From Hoyosella levis (GTDB lineage Bacteria > Actinomycetota > Actinomycetes > Mycobacteriales > Mycobacteriaceae), in assembly GCF_026008515.1 (NCBI RefSeq), contig NZ_BQYM01000001.1, positions 372,001-436,000 of the forward strand: a stretch of 64,000 bases of DNA. The letters run 5' to 3'. Below, piece after piece: positions 25,032 through 32,762 of the stretch. The notes under the pieces were generated by a model that saw only the letters and a list, made by a program, of their open reading frames with translations, was not told the DNA's origin and did not search any database. Numbering within the stretch: the stretch's first letter is position 1; the number at the start of each line of letters is the position of its first letter. The translations under genes were made by a program, and so were the position numbers.

Positions 25032-25050
25032 GGGGCACGCTATAAGGGGC
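25021..25050. repeat. Tandem duplication at the lipocalin stop codon
   Basis: GCACGCTATAAGGG occurs twice in tandem. The first copy holds the TAA stop, the second is non-coding; probably a recent slippage event. Confidence 0.7.
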
Positions 25051-25063
25051 AGGTTGTGAGCTG

Positions 25064-26140
25064 CTATCCGGGGTAGCCGATGGCGGTGACGGCGAGCACT
25101 GGCTCGCTGATCGGGTCCACGCCGATGATCTGCTCGATGAGCACATCGCTGATCGCGGTGGCGGTGACAGATCCGAGGCCCATGGCGGTAGCGGTGAGCA
25201 GGACCGTCTGGCTGATGTGCCCGGCCTCGAGCAGGATGTCGCGGTAGGCGCGAGTGGTGCTGAATCGCCATCGGCTGCGCCGGAGCACCGAGGTGTAGAT
25301 GAGCAGCGCGGGCGCCTCGGCGAGCCAGGGCTGGTTGCCGAGGGCCCGCGCGAGCAGCTTCGCGCGGGCTGGGCGGCGGATGCGCTCGAGTCCGCCCCGG
25401 GATGCCGCGTAGTGGTAGAGGCCTGGTTGCAGCCCGTGGATCCGATTGGCGTGCAGGTAGATCTCGATGGAGCTGCGCGCGCCCGCCGAGGGGCTGGTCT
25501 TGCGGATGATGGGCCCTGTCTCGGCATTCTCGATCACGTCGATGGGCCCTGCGGCGATATCGATGATCGTGCCAACGGCGTCGAGGGAAAGGGGCCGGGT
25601 GGTGAATGATCGCGTGGAGCGCCGGGCGAACAGCACATCGACCAGCCCGGGCCGTGGCCAGTTCGAGGCATCGTCGATGCTCGGCGTGGTGACGGTGATC
25701 GGTTGCCGGGGAAAGGTCTTGACCACATCGGGTGGTGGCTCGGCGTGTGCTTTCGACGAGAATGCCTCCACATCGGCCACCGGGTCGAGGTACTCGATCG
25801 TCTCGTCGGTGCGGGAGGCGAAGTGGTGGTACCGCGTGGATGGCCCCCAGTCGCCCCATTCGGCGAGAAGGCGCTGCTCCTGCTGGTGCTCCTCGGAGCC
25901 CTCGGCGAGCAGGATCTTCTCCTCGAGCAGCCGCTCGGCTATCGCGCGGTGCAGGTCATTGGTCGGCCCTATGGTGGCGATGTCCCGCCAAGAAGAAAAC
26001 CACCGCAGTATTCCGACGCTCTCGGGCGTGAGCGCGAACTGGCGGTGGTGGAGGTAGTCGTCCCAGATGAGGTTCCCGTTGCGCCAGAACAGCACTGCGT
26101 ATTCCGCGACCTTCACGCGAGTCAATCTCTGCTCACCCAC
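25064..26140 (-). CDS. SagB/ThcOx-family FMN-dependent oxidoreductase
   Basis: 358 residues. The C-terminal part (from about 165) is a nitroreductase-fold domain with the FMN-phosphate motif RRSTRSF (173-179), SAGARSSIEIYLHA and the late AMGLGSVTATA. The N-terminal ~110 residues form a separate, small domain ending in WGPSTRYHHFASRT, as in SagB-type enzymes where an N-terminal module contacts the substrate peptide. SagB enzymes oxidise azolines to azoles in ribosomal peptides, but no YcaO cyclodehydratase is encoded nearby. It lies 60 bp downstream of a 47-codon ORF on the same strand. The GTG start is uncertain: AAGGGG lies too close to it. Confidence 0.85.
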   Translation of the reverse strand: MGEQRLTRVKVAEYAVLFWRNGNLIWDDYLHHRQFALTPESVGILRWFSSWRDIATIGPTNDLHRAIAERLLEEKILLAEGSEEHQQEQRLLAEWGDWGPSTRYHHFASRTDETIEYLDPVADVEAFSSKAHAEPPPDVVKTFPRQPITVTTPSIDDASNWPRPGLVDVLFARRSTRSFTTRPLSLDAVGTIIDIAAGPIDVIENAETGPIIRKTSPSAGARSSIEIYLHANRIHGLQPGLYHYAASRGGLERIRRPARAKLLARALGNQPWLAEAPALLIYTSVLRRSRWRFSTTRAYRDILLEAGHISQTVLLTATAMGLGSVTATAISDVLIEQIIGVDPISEPVLAVTAIGYPG

Positions 26141-26200
26141 CCCTTGAGTGTTTCATGCACCGGGTGAGGGCCGCGCTACGGGCTGCCTAGCGGCGGGGGC

Positions 26201-26344
26201 TCAGCTCAGGGGGCGTGGCCGGTGATCGATGTAGTCGCTCTTGTGGGCACGGAACGCGGCTGCTTCGATGGAGAACGCGGAACTGATCGTGGTGTCATCG
26301 CCAACCACCTCGATGAGGACTTGCGCCGTGGTGTCGGTGTTCAT
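26201..26344 (-). CDS. Candidate precursor peptide (47 aa) for the SagB-like enzyme
   Basis: ORF of 47 codons with AGAAAGG 8 bp before its ATG. The sequence has a Thr-rich N-terminus, a helical acidic middle (SSAFSIEAAAFRAH, about 21-34) and a polar tail DYIDHRPRPLS (37-47). It has no cysteine, no signal peptide and no transmembrane segment, and resembles a leader-core arrangement. A plausible promoter lies upstream, and the SagB-like gene follows 60 bp after the stop. The assignment as substrate is inferred from this pairing; it resembles no RiPP precursor known to me. Confidence 0.6.
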   Translation of the reverse strand: MNTDTTAQVLIEVVGDDTTISSAFSIEAAAFRAHKSDYIDHRPRPLS

Positions 26345-26356
26345 CAATGGACCTTT

Positions 26357-26428
26357 CTCCCCGTGTGGCCGGGCGCTCACCGATCAGGCAGCGCGCCGGA
26401 CGTTCTGACAGATACATCGCACGGGGAG
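26357..26428 (-). promoter_or_regulatory. Leader hairpin that can mask the peptide ribosome-binding site
   Basis: In the transcript, CTCCCCGTG (26428-26420) is fully complementary to CACGGGGAG (26365-26357), which runs into the AGAAAGG ribosome-binding site of the 47-codon ORF. The 54-base loop is GC-rich and can fold further. Pairing would hide part of the purine-rich site and could regulate translation. Confidence 0.45.
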
Positions 26429-26434
26429 CTAGAG

Positions 26435-26465
26435 ATTGTTACATCCGCAATCACATTTGTTTCAA
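26435..26465 (-). promoter_or_regulatory. Promoter candidate for the peptide-SagB operon
   Basis: TTGAAA (26465-26460) and TAACAA (26441-26436) stand 18 bases apart on the minus strand, close to the vegetative consensus, in a locally AT-rich stretch. Confidence 0.55.
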
Positions 26466-26511
26466 CGATCCGATGATTTGGCAGGGCGAAGGGATCGTGG
26501 TGTGGCGGAGG

Positions 26512-27234
26512 TCATGCGGAATTGGCCACGACGACACTGCGGAACGCAGTGCCCACCATCCGCGCGGATGCTTCGATCTGGGGCTCGCGGTCCTTGTATT
26601 CCGCGAGGAACCGGCTGGGGCTGATCGATTCCTGCATCGCGGCATCGGTGGCCCAGGCCCGGAACGTCCCGAACGAGGCCTCGGGGTGGAACTGCACTCC
26701 CCAGGCACGGTCGCCGACACGGAAAGCTTGATTCCGGTAGAGCTCGGACGAGCCGAGCAGCGTCGCTCCGGGCGGCAGCTCGCTGACGGCATCGAAGTGC
26801 ATCGTCGGCACCAGGAGCGGATCACAGGCAGCAGCGATGCGGCGGAACAACTCATCGCTTGCGGCATCGGCGGACCACTGCACCGCGGCGACGCCTGCCT
26901 CGAGCCCCGCCTCCGCGTCCCGATCGAGGCGGCCCCCGCAGGCCAGTGCCAGCAACTGGGCTCCGAGGCAGATGCCGAGCAGGGGGATCGATTCCTCGAC
27001 GCAGGCGGCCATCAGCGCGCGGACGCGCGGCAGCCAGGGGCAATCGTCGTCGGCCTGCGCGTTCTGGTAGCCACCGAGCACGATCATCCCGTCGCCGACG
27101 TCACTGGCCACCGGTATCGCATCGCCATAATAGGGACGGACGATCTCGAGGTGGCACTGTCGCAAGGGTTCCTCGAGCAGGTCCAAAGGGCAGTTCGGGT
27201 GATTCTCGATGACCGTGATGACGGTGCGTGCCAT
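26512..27234 (-). CDS. Type 1 glutamine amidotransferase (GuaA-like domain, stand-alone)
   Basis: 240 residues, class I GATase fold. The catalytic triad is visible: C89 in GICLGAQLLA, H183 and E185 in GVQFHPEAS. Stand-alone proteins of this type (COG0518) often serve as glutamine amidotransferase subunits or gamma-glutamyl hydrolases of unknown substrate. The ATG at 27234 is preferred because the first conserved strand starts there; the frame stays open far upstream only as a shadow of the divergent DUF309 gene. It lies upstream of the peptide-SagB pair on the same strand, across a 167-bp gap with its own promoter. Confidence 0.87.
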   Translation of the reverse strand: MARTVITVIENHPNCPLDLLEEPLRQCHLEIVRPYYGDAIPVASDVGDGMIVLGGYQNAQADDDCPWLPRVRALMAACVEESIPLLGICLGAQLLALACGGRLDRDAEAGLEAGVAAVQWSADAASDELFRRIAAACDPLLVPTMHFDAVSELPPGATLLGSSELYRNQAFRVGDRAWGVQFHPEASFGTFRAWATDAAMQESISPSRFLAEYKDREPQIEASARMVGTAFRSVVVANSA

Positions 27235-27426
27235 AGTGCCCCTCGAAGCTCGCCGGGCGCCCGATGCGGGGCTCCCGAGATCGGTGCGGCGTGCTCCTGG
27301 GCGCCGCGTGGGAAAAACTCTAGCTAGCTTGCCCCCTGTTCGCAGGGCAAGGAACGCCCGCCCGCTCCCCCGGTGGCCACGATCGTGATTGGCCACACCG
27401 CGCCGCGCCCGTGCGACGATGGAACC

Positions 27427-27975
27427 GTGACCTCCTCGCACCCGCGCGACAGCGCTAGCCGTGACCGCGATAGCGATGGCCGCGCTCGCAACCAGCGGCC
27501 CCGGGACTGTCTCGGTCGCCCCCTGCCGCACGGTGATGACCGGGAGTGCCGGCATCAGATCCCCGGATTTGCCTCGCCCGGCCAGGCAGTGCGGGACTCG
27601 GACGCGTTGCTCGCGACTGGTCACCCGTTCCATGCCCACGAGCTGCTCGAGGATGCCTGGAAGGCAGCTCCGGAGGCCGAGGCGCAGGCTTGGCGCGCGC
27701 TCGCTCAGCTCGCCGTGGGCGTGACCCACGCCGCGCGTGGCAATCCCGCGGGCGCGGGCCGGTTGCTCGAGCGCGCCGCCGCCAATCTCGCGGGCAGCCT
27801 CGATGCCGCGGGCGGCATTCCGCCGCAGCTTGCCCGGGAGCGTCTCGATGCGCTGCGCCAGTGGTGCCTGGAGCGCGCGGCGGAGCTCGAGGCCGACGAT
27901 CACCCGGAAGCGCGCGAAGGCGCGGCACGATGGTTGATCGTGCCGCGCCTTTCGGTGCGGGGGAACGAGCTCTAG
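27427..27975 (+). CDS. DUF309 domain-containing protein
   Basis: 182 residues. The DUF309 signature HPFHAHELLEDAWKAAP (about 66-82) is followed by the WRALAQLAVGVTHAARGNPAGAGRLLERAA helix pair of this small all-helical family; the first 55 residues are polar and probably disordered. Function unknown. GTG at 27427 is the likely start. It is convergent with the siderophore-binding lipoprotein gene, the stops 5 bp apart. Confidence 0.82.
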   Translation: MTSSHPRDSASRDRDSDGRARNQRPRDCLGRPLPHGDDRECRHQIPGFASPGQAVRDSDALLATGHPFHAHELLEDAWKAAPEAEAQAWRALAQLAVGVTHAARGNPAGAGRLLERAAANLAGSLDAAGGIPPQLARERLDALRQWCLERAAELEADDHPEAREGAARWLIVPRLSVRGNEL

Positions 27976-27979
27976 CTAC

Positions 27980-29005
27980 CTACTGCAGGAGCTCAGCGAT
28001 GCGCTCGGGGATCCGGTCGAGCGCGAACGGCAGGCTCAGCACGGTGCTCCACGACATCGCCTGCGCGGCATCATCGGCGAGGATGATCGCGCGGCCGTCC
28101 TGCACCACATCGAGCTGCTGGTAGATCTCGGTCTTGTCGAGCTCGGCGCGCAGCTTCGGCTCGAAGTCGGCGCTCGCGTACCAGACGAGGACATCAACGT
28201 CGAGGAGGGAGAGCTGCTCGGTGGAGATCGGCGCGAAGTTGCTGGTGATCTCCTCGGTGGCGGGCGGGTTGACGAAGCCGAGCTGGTTGAAGAAGCGCAC
28301 CTTCGGGTCGGCGGGGCTGTAGATGCCGAACTCGCCGGGGCCGTTGAGCGCGCCCACCGCGATGGTCTTGCCCTCGAACTCCGGATGCGCCGCCTTGACC
28401 TCGGCGATCTTGTCGGCGATGCCGTCGATCAGTTCCTCGGCCTTGTCGGTCTCCCCCACTGCTTGCCCGATCATGCGGGTCTGCGCGTCCCACGGGATTC
28501 CCCACTCGGGGTAGTCATCGGGCTGCGCGACCGTGGCAGCGACGGAGCTGAGCTGGTCGTACTGCGCTTCCTTGAGCCCGGTGTAGGTGCCGACGATCAG
28601 GTCCGGATCGAGCGAGGCGACAGTCTCGATATCGATGTCCTCCGCCGGCGTGCCCACGACAGTGGGGACCTCCCCATCGAGCTGCTCCTGCCCCCAGGGC
28701 CACACGCCGCCCGGGTAGTCGCCGTACCAGTCGAAAGCGCCCACGGGGACCACGCCGAGCGCGAGCAGGGTGTCCTGGTCGTTGTAGCCGACGCTGACGA
28801 CGCGCTGCGGGTCCTCGGGCACCTCGGTGCTGCCGAAAGCATGCTCGACGACGGCTCCGGATCCGCTCGCGGAGCCATCGCTGGCCGAGTCGTCGGTGGA
28901 GGAGCAGCCTGCGAGGGCGAGGGCCGCGGCCATCCCTGTGGTGAGTAGTGCACGACTACCGAGTCGTGGGTGGCGGCCGAGTCGTGGGTGGCGGCGCAGT
29001 GCCAT
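27980..29005 (-). CDS. Iron-siderophore ABC transporter substrate-binding lipoprotein
   Basis: 341 residues. The N-terminus has a lipoprotein signal with an LAGC lipobox, so the protein is anchored outside the membrane. The fold is the FhuD/FepB class: VPEDPQRVVSVGYNDQDTLLALGVVPVG at the first lobe, DLIVGTYTGLKE at the hinge region and a C-terminal lobe with LLDVDVLVWY. It binds a ferric siderophore for import. A 19-bp DtxR/IdeR box lies upstream, so expression should rise under iron limitation. No permease is adjacent; the import genes at 44-47.5 kb are the obvious partners. Confidence 0.92.
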   Translation of the reverse strand: MALRRHPRLGRHPRLGSRALLTTGMAAALALAGCSSTDDSASDGSASGSGAVVEHAFGSTEVPEDPQRVVSVGYNDQDTLLALGVVPVGAFDWYGDYPGGVWPWGQEQLDGEVPTVVGTPAEDIDIETVASLDPDLIVGTYTGLKEAQYDQLSSVAATVAQPDDYPEWGIPWDAQTRMIGQAVGETDKAEELIDGIADKIAEVKAAHPEFEGKTIAVGALNGPGEFGIYSPADPKVRFFNQLGFVNPPATEEITSNFAPISTEQLSLLDVDVLVWYASADFEPKLRAELDKTEIYQQLDVVQDGRAIILADDAAQAMSWSTVLSLPFALDRIPERIAELLQ

Positions 29006-29076
29006 GTGTTCTTGCCTTCCCGGATGAGCGTGAGCAGGGTGGTGGCCGCGGTCCGCGGGCAGCGGCGGCCAGTTAG

Positions 29077-29095
29077 CAAGGTGAGCCTAACCGAT
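29077..29095. promoter_or_regulatory. DtxR/IdeR iron box before the siderophore-binding protein
   Basis: The central AGGTGAGCCTAACC matches the consensus TTAGGTTAGCCTAACCTAA at 14 of 19 positions, counted by hand. Confidence 0.7.
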
Positions 29096-29157
29096 GGTGA
29101 TCAAGAGTGGGTAACCATAGTGGGCAAAACCCCCACCCGGCCCGGCCATCGGCCCGG

Positions 29158-29928
29158 CTATTGGCACAGCGCGAGGACCTGTCGCGCGGCGCGCTCGAGC
29201 GCTTCCCCGTAGTGCGCCCCCTGTCCTGCCGCGTGCACGGCAAGCGGATGGAGCTGGTGCAGCGGTATCCGGTCGCGCCAGCCGTCCCGCAGCGGAGCGA
29301 TCGTCTCGTACCCCCGCAGGATCTCGCCGAGCATCGGGCAGCCGAAGAGCGCGAGCATCGCGAGATCGGTCTCCGCGTGGCCGCCGTGCGCCGCCGGATC
29401 GATCGCGACCGCACCGCGTGGAGTCCACATGACATTGCCCGACCAGAGGTCGCCATGGAGGCGAGCGGGCGCCGCGCCATCGTCGAAGGCACCCGCCGCG
29501 ATCTTCGCGCAGGCCGCGTCCACGGTGCGGGCAGCGGCCGCGGTGAGCATGCCGAGGCGTCGCGCGCGCGGCACGAACGGCAGCACGCGATTGGCGGCAT
29601 AGAAGGAGCCCCACGAGGCCGGATCACTGCCTGGCCCCGCGGGCATCGGCTGGGTGCCGATGTAGAGACCGCCGTCGTGGCCCGCGGGCGGCGCGCCGAA
29701 CCCGGGGGCGCCGGACGCGTGGCAGCGCGCGAGCGCAGCGCCGAACTCCCGTGCTGCCCCTGCGCTCGGGGCCGCGTGCTCGAGCCGCTCAAGGGTGATG
29801 TGCCCGTCGCCAGCATCGTGCACCGTGACGACGGGAAGCCCGCCTTCGGCGAGCCAGCGCAGCCCCGCTGCCTCCGCGGCGAAGAATCCGGGGCCGTTGC
29901 CCGCGTCGTCGGTCTTGGTGAAGCTCAT
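29158..29928 (-). CDS. Fructosamine kinase family protein
   Basis: 256 residues, aminoglycoside phosphotransferase-like kinase fold. The catalytic loop is LHGDLWSGNVMW with the catalytic Asp, and the metal-binding Asp lies in VAIDPAAHGGHAETDLAM, the diagnostic segment of fructosamine-3-kinases, which help repair glycated proteins. The ATG overlaps the upstream nitroreductase stop (ATGA), so the two are translationally coupled. The N-terminal lobe is short, but the family signature is complete. Confidence 0.88.
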   Translation of the reverse strand: MSFTKTDDAGNGPGFFAAEAAGLRWLAEGGLPVVTVHDAGDGHITLERLEHAAPSAGAAREFGAALARCHASGAPGFGAPPAGHDGGLYIGTQPMPAGPGSDPASWGSFYAANRVLPFVPRARRLGMLTAAAARTVDAACAKIAAGAFDDGAAPARLHGDLWSGNVMWTPRGAVAIDPAAHGGHAETDLAMLALFGCPMLGEILRGYETIAPLRDGWRDRIPLHQLHPLAVHAAGQGAHYGEALERAARQVLALCQ

Positions 29929-30533
29929 GCCAGCCGCGTGATGAGCTGATCGGCGTCGATCTTGCGGTTGCGGGGCTTGTCGTCCCCCGGCTCGATGCCG
30001 CCGATGTACAACCATCCGAGCAGGCGCTCAGTGCCCGCGAGGCCATGCATCTCAGCCACCTCGGGCATGTCCACGAAGGGCCCGGTGCGCCACACCACGC
30101 CCCACCCCTCGTCATGCAGCAGCAGCGAGAGATAGTGCCCCACGCCCGCCGCCGTAGCGATCTGTTCCCATTCCGGGACGCTGGGGTGGCGCACCGCGCG
30201 ATGCACGAGGGCGATCAGCAGCGGGGCGCGCAAGGGCTTGGCGGCGAGCTTGCGCGCGTCCTCGATCTGCTCGGGGTCCGTGAGCGCCGACGCATCGCCG
30301 TGGACGTTGCGGGCGATCGCCGCGCCCATGCGCTCGCGGGCCGCGCCGCGCAGGGTGATGATCCGCCAGGGGCGCAACGCCTTGTGATCGGCCACGGACG
30401 TGCAGGCCTGCACGAGGCGGGTGATATCGGAGTCGCTGGGCGCCTCGTCAGTGAGCGTGAGGAACGAGCGGCGCGCCGAGAGCAGGTCGGCGATCGGCGA
30501 GGGACGATGTTCGATGGAGGCCACGGGGTCCAC
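29925..30533 (-). CDS. Nitroreductase family protein
   Basis: About 202 residues. Nitroreductase pattern: LLSARRSFLTLTDEAP, the RPWRIITLRGAARERMG segment and the FMN-binding YLSLLLHDEGWGVVWRTG with LLGWLYIGGIE at the C-terminus. It would be an FMN-dependent NAD(P)H oxidoreductase. GTG at 30533 is the most likely start (another GTG lies three codons later). It is translationally coupled to the fructosamine kinase gene, an unusual pairing that hints at a joint role in sugar-derived carbonyl or glycation repair. Confidence 0.83.
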   Translation of the reverse strand: MDPVASIEHRPSPIADLLSARRSFLTLTDEAPSDSDITRLVQACTSVADHKALRPWRIITLRGAARERMGAAIARNVHGDASALTDPEQIEDARKLAAKPLRAPLLIALVHRAVRHPSVPEWEQIATAAGVGHYLSLLLHDEGWGVVWRTGPFVDMPEVAEMHGLAGTERLLGWLYIGGIEPGDDKPRNRKIDADQLITRLA

Positions 30534-30581
30534 GGTAGCGCGCGTGCCCGGGCCGGCAGGTGGCCCGGGCACGCGGTTCGA

Positions 30582-31034
30582 TCACCCGGTGATCTCGATC
30601 TTGCGCGCGCTGTCGCGCTTTGCCGACTTGGGCAGCGTGACGGCGAGGACGCCATCGTTGAGCTGCGCGCCGATATTGTCGTGGTCGATCTCGGTGGGCA
30701 GGCTCACCTGGTAGCTGAATCGTCCAGTGCGCCGGGTGCGGCGATGGACGATGCCGTCGCGCTCCTTCTCCTCCACCTCGCCAGAGATATGCAGGACGCC
30801 GTCGCGGTACTCGATCGCGACGTTGTCCTTGCTCACTCCGGGCAGTTCTGCCTCGACCTTGTAGGCGGTGTCGGTCTCCTCGATGTCGACGTTGGGCACC
30901 CACGCCGCGGGGGCGTCACCGGGCGAGGTGTCGAGCCATCGGCCGAGCCGGTCGTAGAGCTCCTCGAAGTCGCGGAACGGATCCCAGCGGCCCAGGGCCG
31001 GGGTGGCAGCGGCGCGTCGAGCTGGAAGTGCCAT
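30582..31034 (-). CDS. Hsp20/alpha-crystallin small heat-shock protein
   Basis: 150 residues. The alpha-crystallin domain spans about 45-140, with WVPNVDIEETDTAYKVEAELPGV, DGVLHISGE and the conserved GRFSYQVSLP and DGVLAVTLPK stretches; the C-terminus carries the IEI motif used in oligomerisation. It is an ATP-independent holdase. AAGGAGG precedes the ATG. A perfect HAIR element upstream indicates repression by HspR and release on heat shock. Confidence 0.95.
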   Translation of the reverse strand: MALPARRAAATPALGRWDPFRDFEELYDRLGRWLDTSPGDAPAAWVPNVDIEETDTAYKVEAELPGVSKDNVAIEYRDGVLHISGEVEEKERDGIVHRRTRRTGRFSYQVSLPTEIDHDNIGAQLNDGVLAVTLPKSAKRDSARKIEITG

Positions 31035-31118
31035 CGTTGATCCTCCTTCATCCGAATGCTTGTACTACTGGTGGAGGGACTTCGGCAGCCCCTCGCACCT
31101 GACATAACATTGGCATAG

Positions 31119-31137
31119 TTGAGTGTATTCCACTCAA
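31119..31137. promoter_or_regulatory. HAIR element (HspR-binding site)
   Basis: TTGAGT-N7-ACTCAA, matching the HspR consensus CTTGAGT-N7-ACTCAAG apart from its outermost base pair, in the hsp20/DUF2252 divergent region. Confidence 0.85.
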
Positions 31138-31176
31138 TGCTGGCGCGCCAGGGCGCGTGTCAGGCAGAGTTGGCGC

Positions 31177-32556
31177 ATGGACGCGCGCACCCAGAGAAAC
31201 CTCTTCGCCGACGCCGAGCACGCCTGGCTCAGCGCCGACGAGGCCCGCGATCTCGGCCAGGCCCTCCGCGAGACCGTCCCCTTCGAGGCCCACGCCGAGC
31301 TCACCCTCTCCCCTTCGCGCCCCACCATCGCCGAGCACATCCACCGCACCAACGAGGGACGCGTCGAGGAACTCATTCCCATCCGCCTCGGCCGCATGAG
31401 CGAGACGCCGTTCACCTTCTACCGCGGCACCGCCGGCCTGATGGCCCACGACCTCCATGACGATCCCGTCACGCATCTGCACGCACAGCTCTGCGGCGAC
31501 GCCCACGCCGCCAACTTCGGACTCTTCGCCGGACGCCTCGGCGGAATCATCATGGACGTCAACGACTTCGACGAGACCGTGCCCGGCCCCTGGGAATGGG
31601 ACCTCAAGCGCCTCGCCGCCAGCCTCGTCCTCGCCGGGCGCGACAACGGCATCGACCGCGACTCCTACAGCAAGGCCGCCCGCCATGCCTCCCGCGCCTA
31701 TCGCCGCACCATGCACCGGCTCGCCGACCTCACCTTCCTCGACTCCTGGCGCACCCTCCCCGACGACTCCGCCATCAGCGAGATCAAGGCCAAGCACCTC
31801 GAGGACGATCTCGAGGACGCGCGCGAGAAAGCCCAGCGCAACGCCAACCGTCGCGTCGCCGACAAGTGGACGGTCCAGGACGGCGACCACTGGCGCTTCA
31901 CCGACGATCCCCCGATCCGCACCCACGTCACCGACGACGTCGAGGCAAAGGTCATCGAGGCACTTCGCCACTACATCGAGACCGTGCCCGCCGCCCAGCG
32001 GACCCTCCTGCGCCGCTATCGCCCCCACGACGTGGTCCACCGCATCGTCGGCACGGGAAGCGTCGGCCTGCGCAGCTACCTCGTGCTGCTCGAGGGCAAC
32101 GCGGGGGAAGCGCTCATCCTGCAGGTCAAGCAAGCCACGGCATCCCAGCTCGACCCCTACGTTCGCTACACGGCCCCCGAGCACCACGGGCAGCGCGTGA
32201 TCGAGGGCACCAAGCTCGTCCAGGCCGACCACGACGTCACCCTCGGCTGGACCAGCATCGACGACCAGCACTACTACGTGCGCCAGTTCCGCAACCACAA
32301 GGCCGACATCGATCCGGAGACGCTCACCAGCAAGAACCTCGACGACTACGGCCGCCTCACTGGCGCACTTCTCGCGCGCGCCCATGCCCGCACCGGCGAC
32401 CCCCGCGCGCTGAGCGCCTACCTCCGCAAGGGCAAGCACTTCGACAAGGCGATCGCCGCCTATGCCAATTCCTACGCCGACCAGATCGAGAAGGACTACA
32501 GCGAGTTCACCAGCCTCATCGACTCCGGTGATCTGCCCATCCAGCGCGATGTGTGA
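31177..32556 (+). CDS. DUF2252 domain-containing protein (kinase-like fold)
   Basis: 459 residues. The family hallmarks are FYRGTAGLMAHDL, QLCGDAHAANFGLFAGR and VNDFDETVPGPWEWDLKRLAAS; the HGDxHxxN-like and DFD-like elements resemble those of aminoglycoside/HipA-type kinases, so phosphotransfer is plausible but unproven. The ATG at 31177 begins with MDARTQR. It lies opposite hsp20, with the HAIR element only ~40 bp upstream, so it may share heat-shock control. Confidence 0.85.
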   Translation: MDARTQRNLFADAEHAWLSADEARDLGQALRETVPFEAHAELTLSPSRPTIAEHIHRTNEGRVEELIPIRLGRMSETPFTFYRGTAGLMAHDLHDDPVTHLHAQLCGDAHAANFGLFAGRLGGIIMDVNDFDETVPGPWEWDLKRLAASLVLAGRDNGIDRDSYSKAARHASRAYRRTMHRLADLTFLDSWRTLPDDSAISEIKAKHLEDDLEDAREKAQRNANRRVADKWTVQDGDHWRFTDDPPIRTHVTDDVEAKVIEALRHYIETVPAAQRTLLRRYRPHDVVHRIVGTGSVGLRSYLVLLEGNAGEALILQVKQATASQLDPYVRYTAPEHHGQRVIEGTKLVQADHDVTLGWTSIDDQHYYVRQFRNHKADIDPETLTSKNLDDYGRLTGALLARAHARTGDPRALSAYLRKGKHFDKAIAAYANSYADQIEKDYSEFTSLIDSGDLPIQRDV

Positions 32557-32762
32557 GCACCGCGGATCCCGCCGTGAACTCCACGTAACACCATCGATCA
32601 GGAGGAACCGGGCATCGCGGCTGTTCGCACAGCTCAGCGTCGTGGCCGCTGCCCCGTGAAGCCGGAAAAGCGCTTGTAACACGGGTTCCCGGGGATAGGC
32701 TCGGCACAGCCAACCGACCATGCCGGGCCTCGTGCTGGGCCACACCCCTGGGGGTCACTGCC

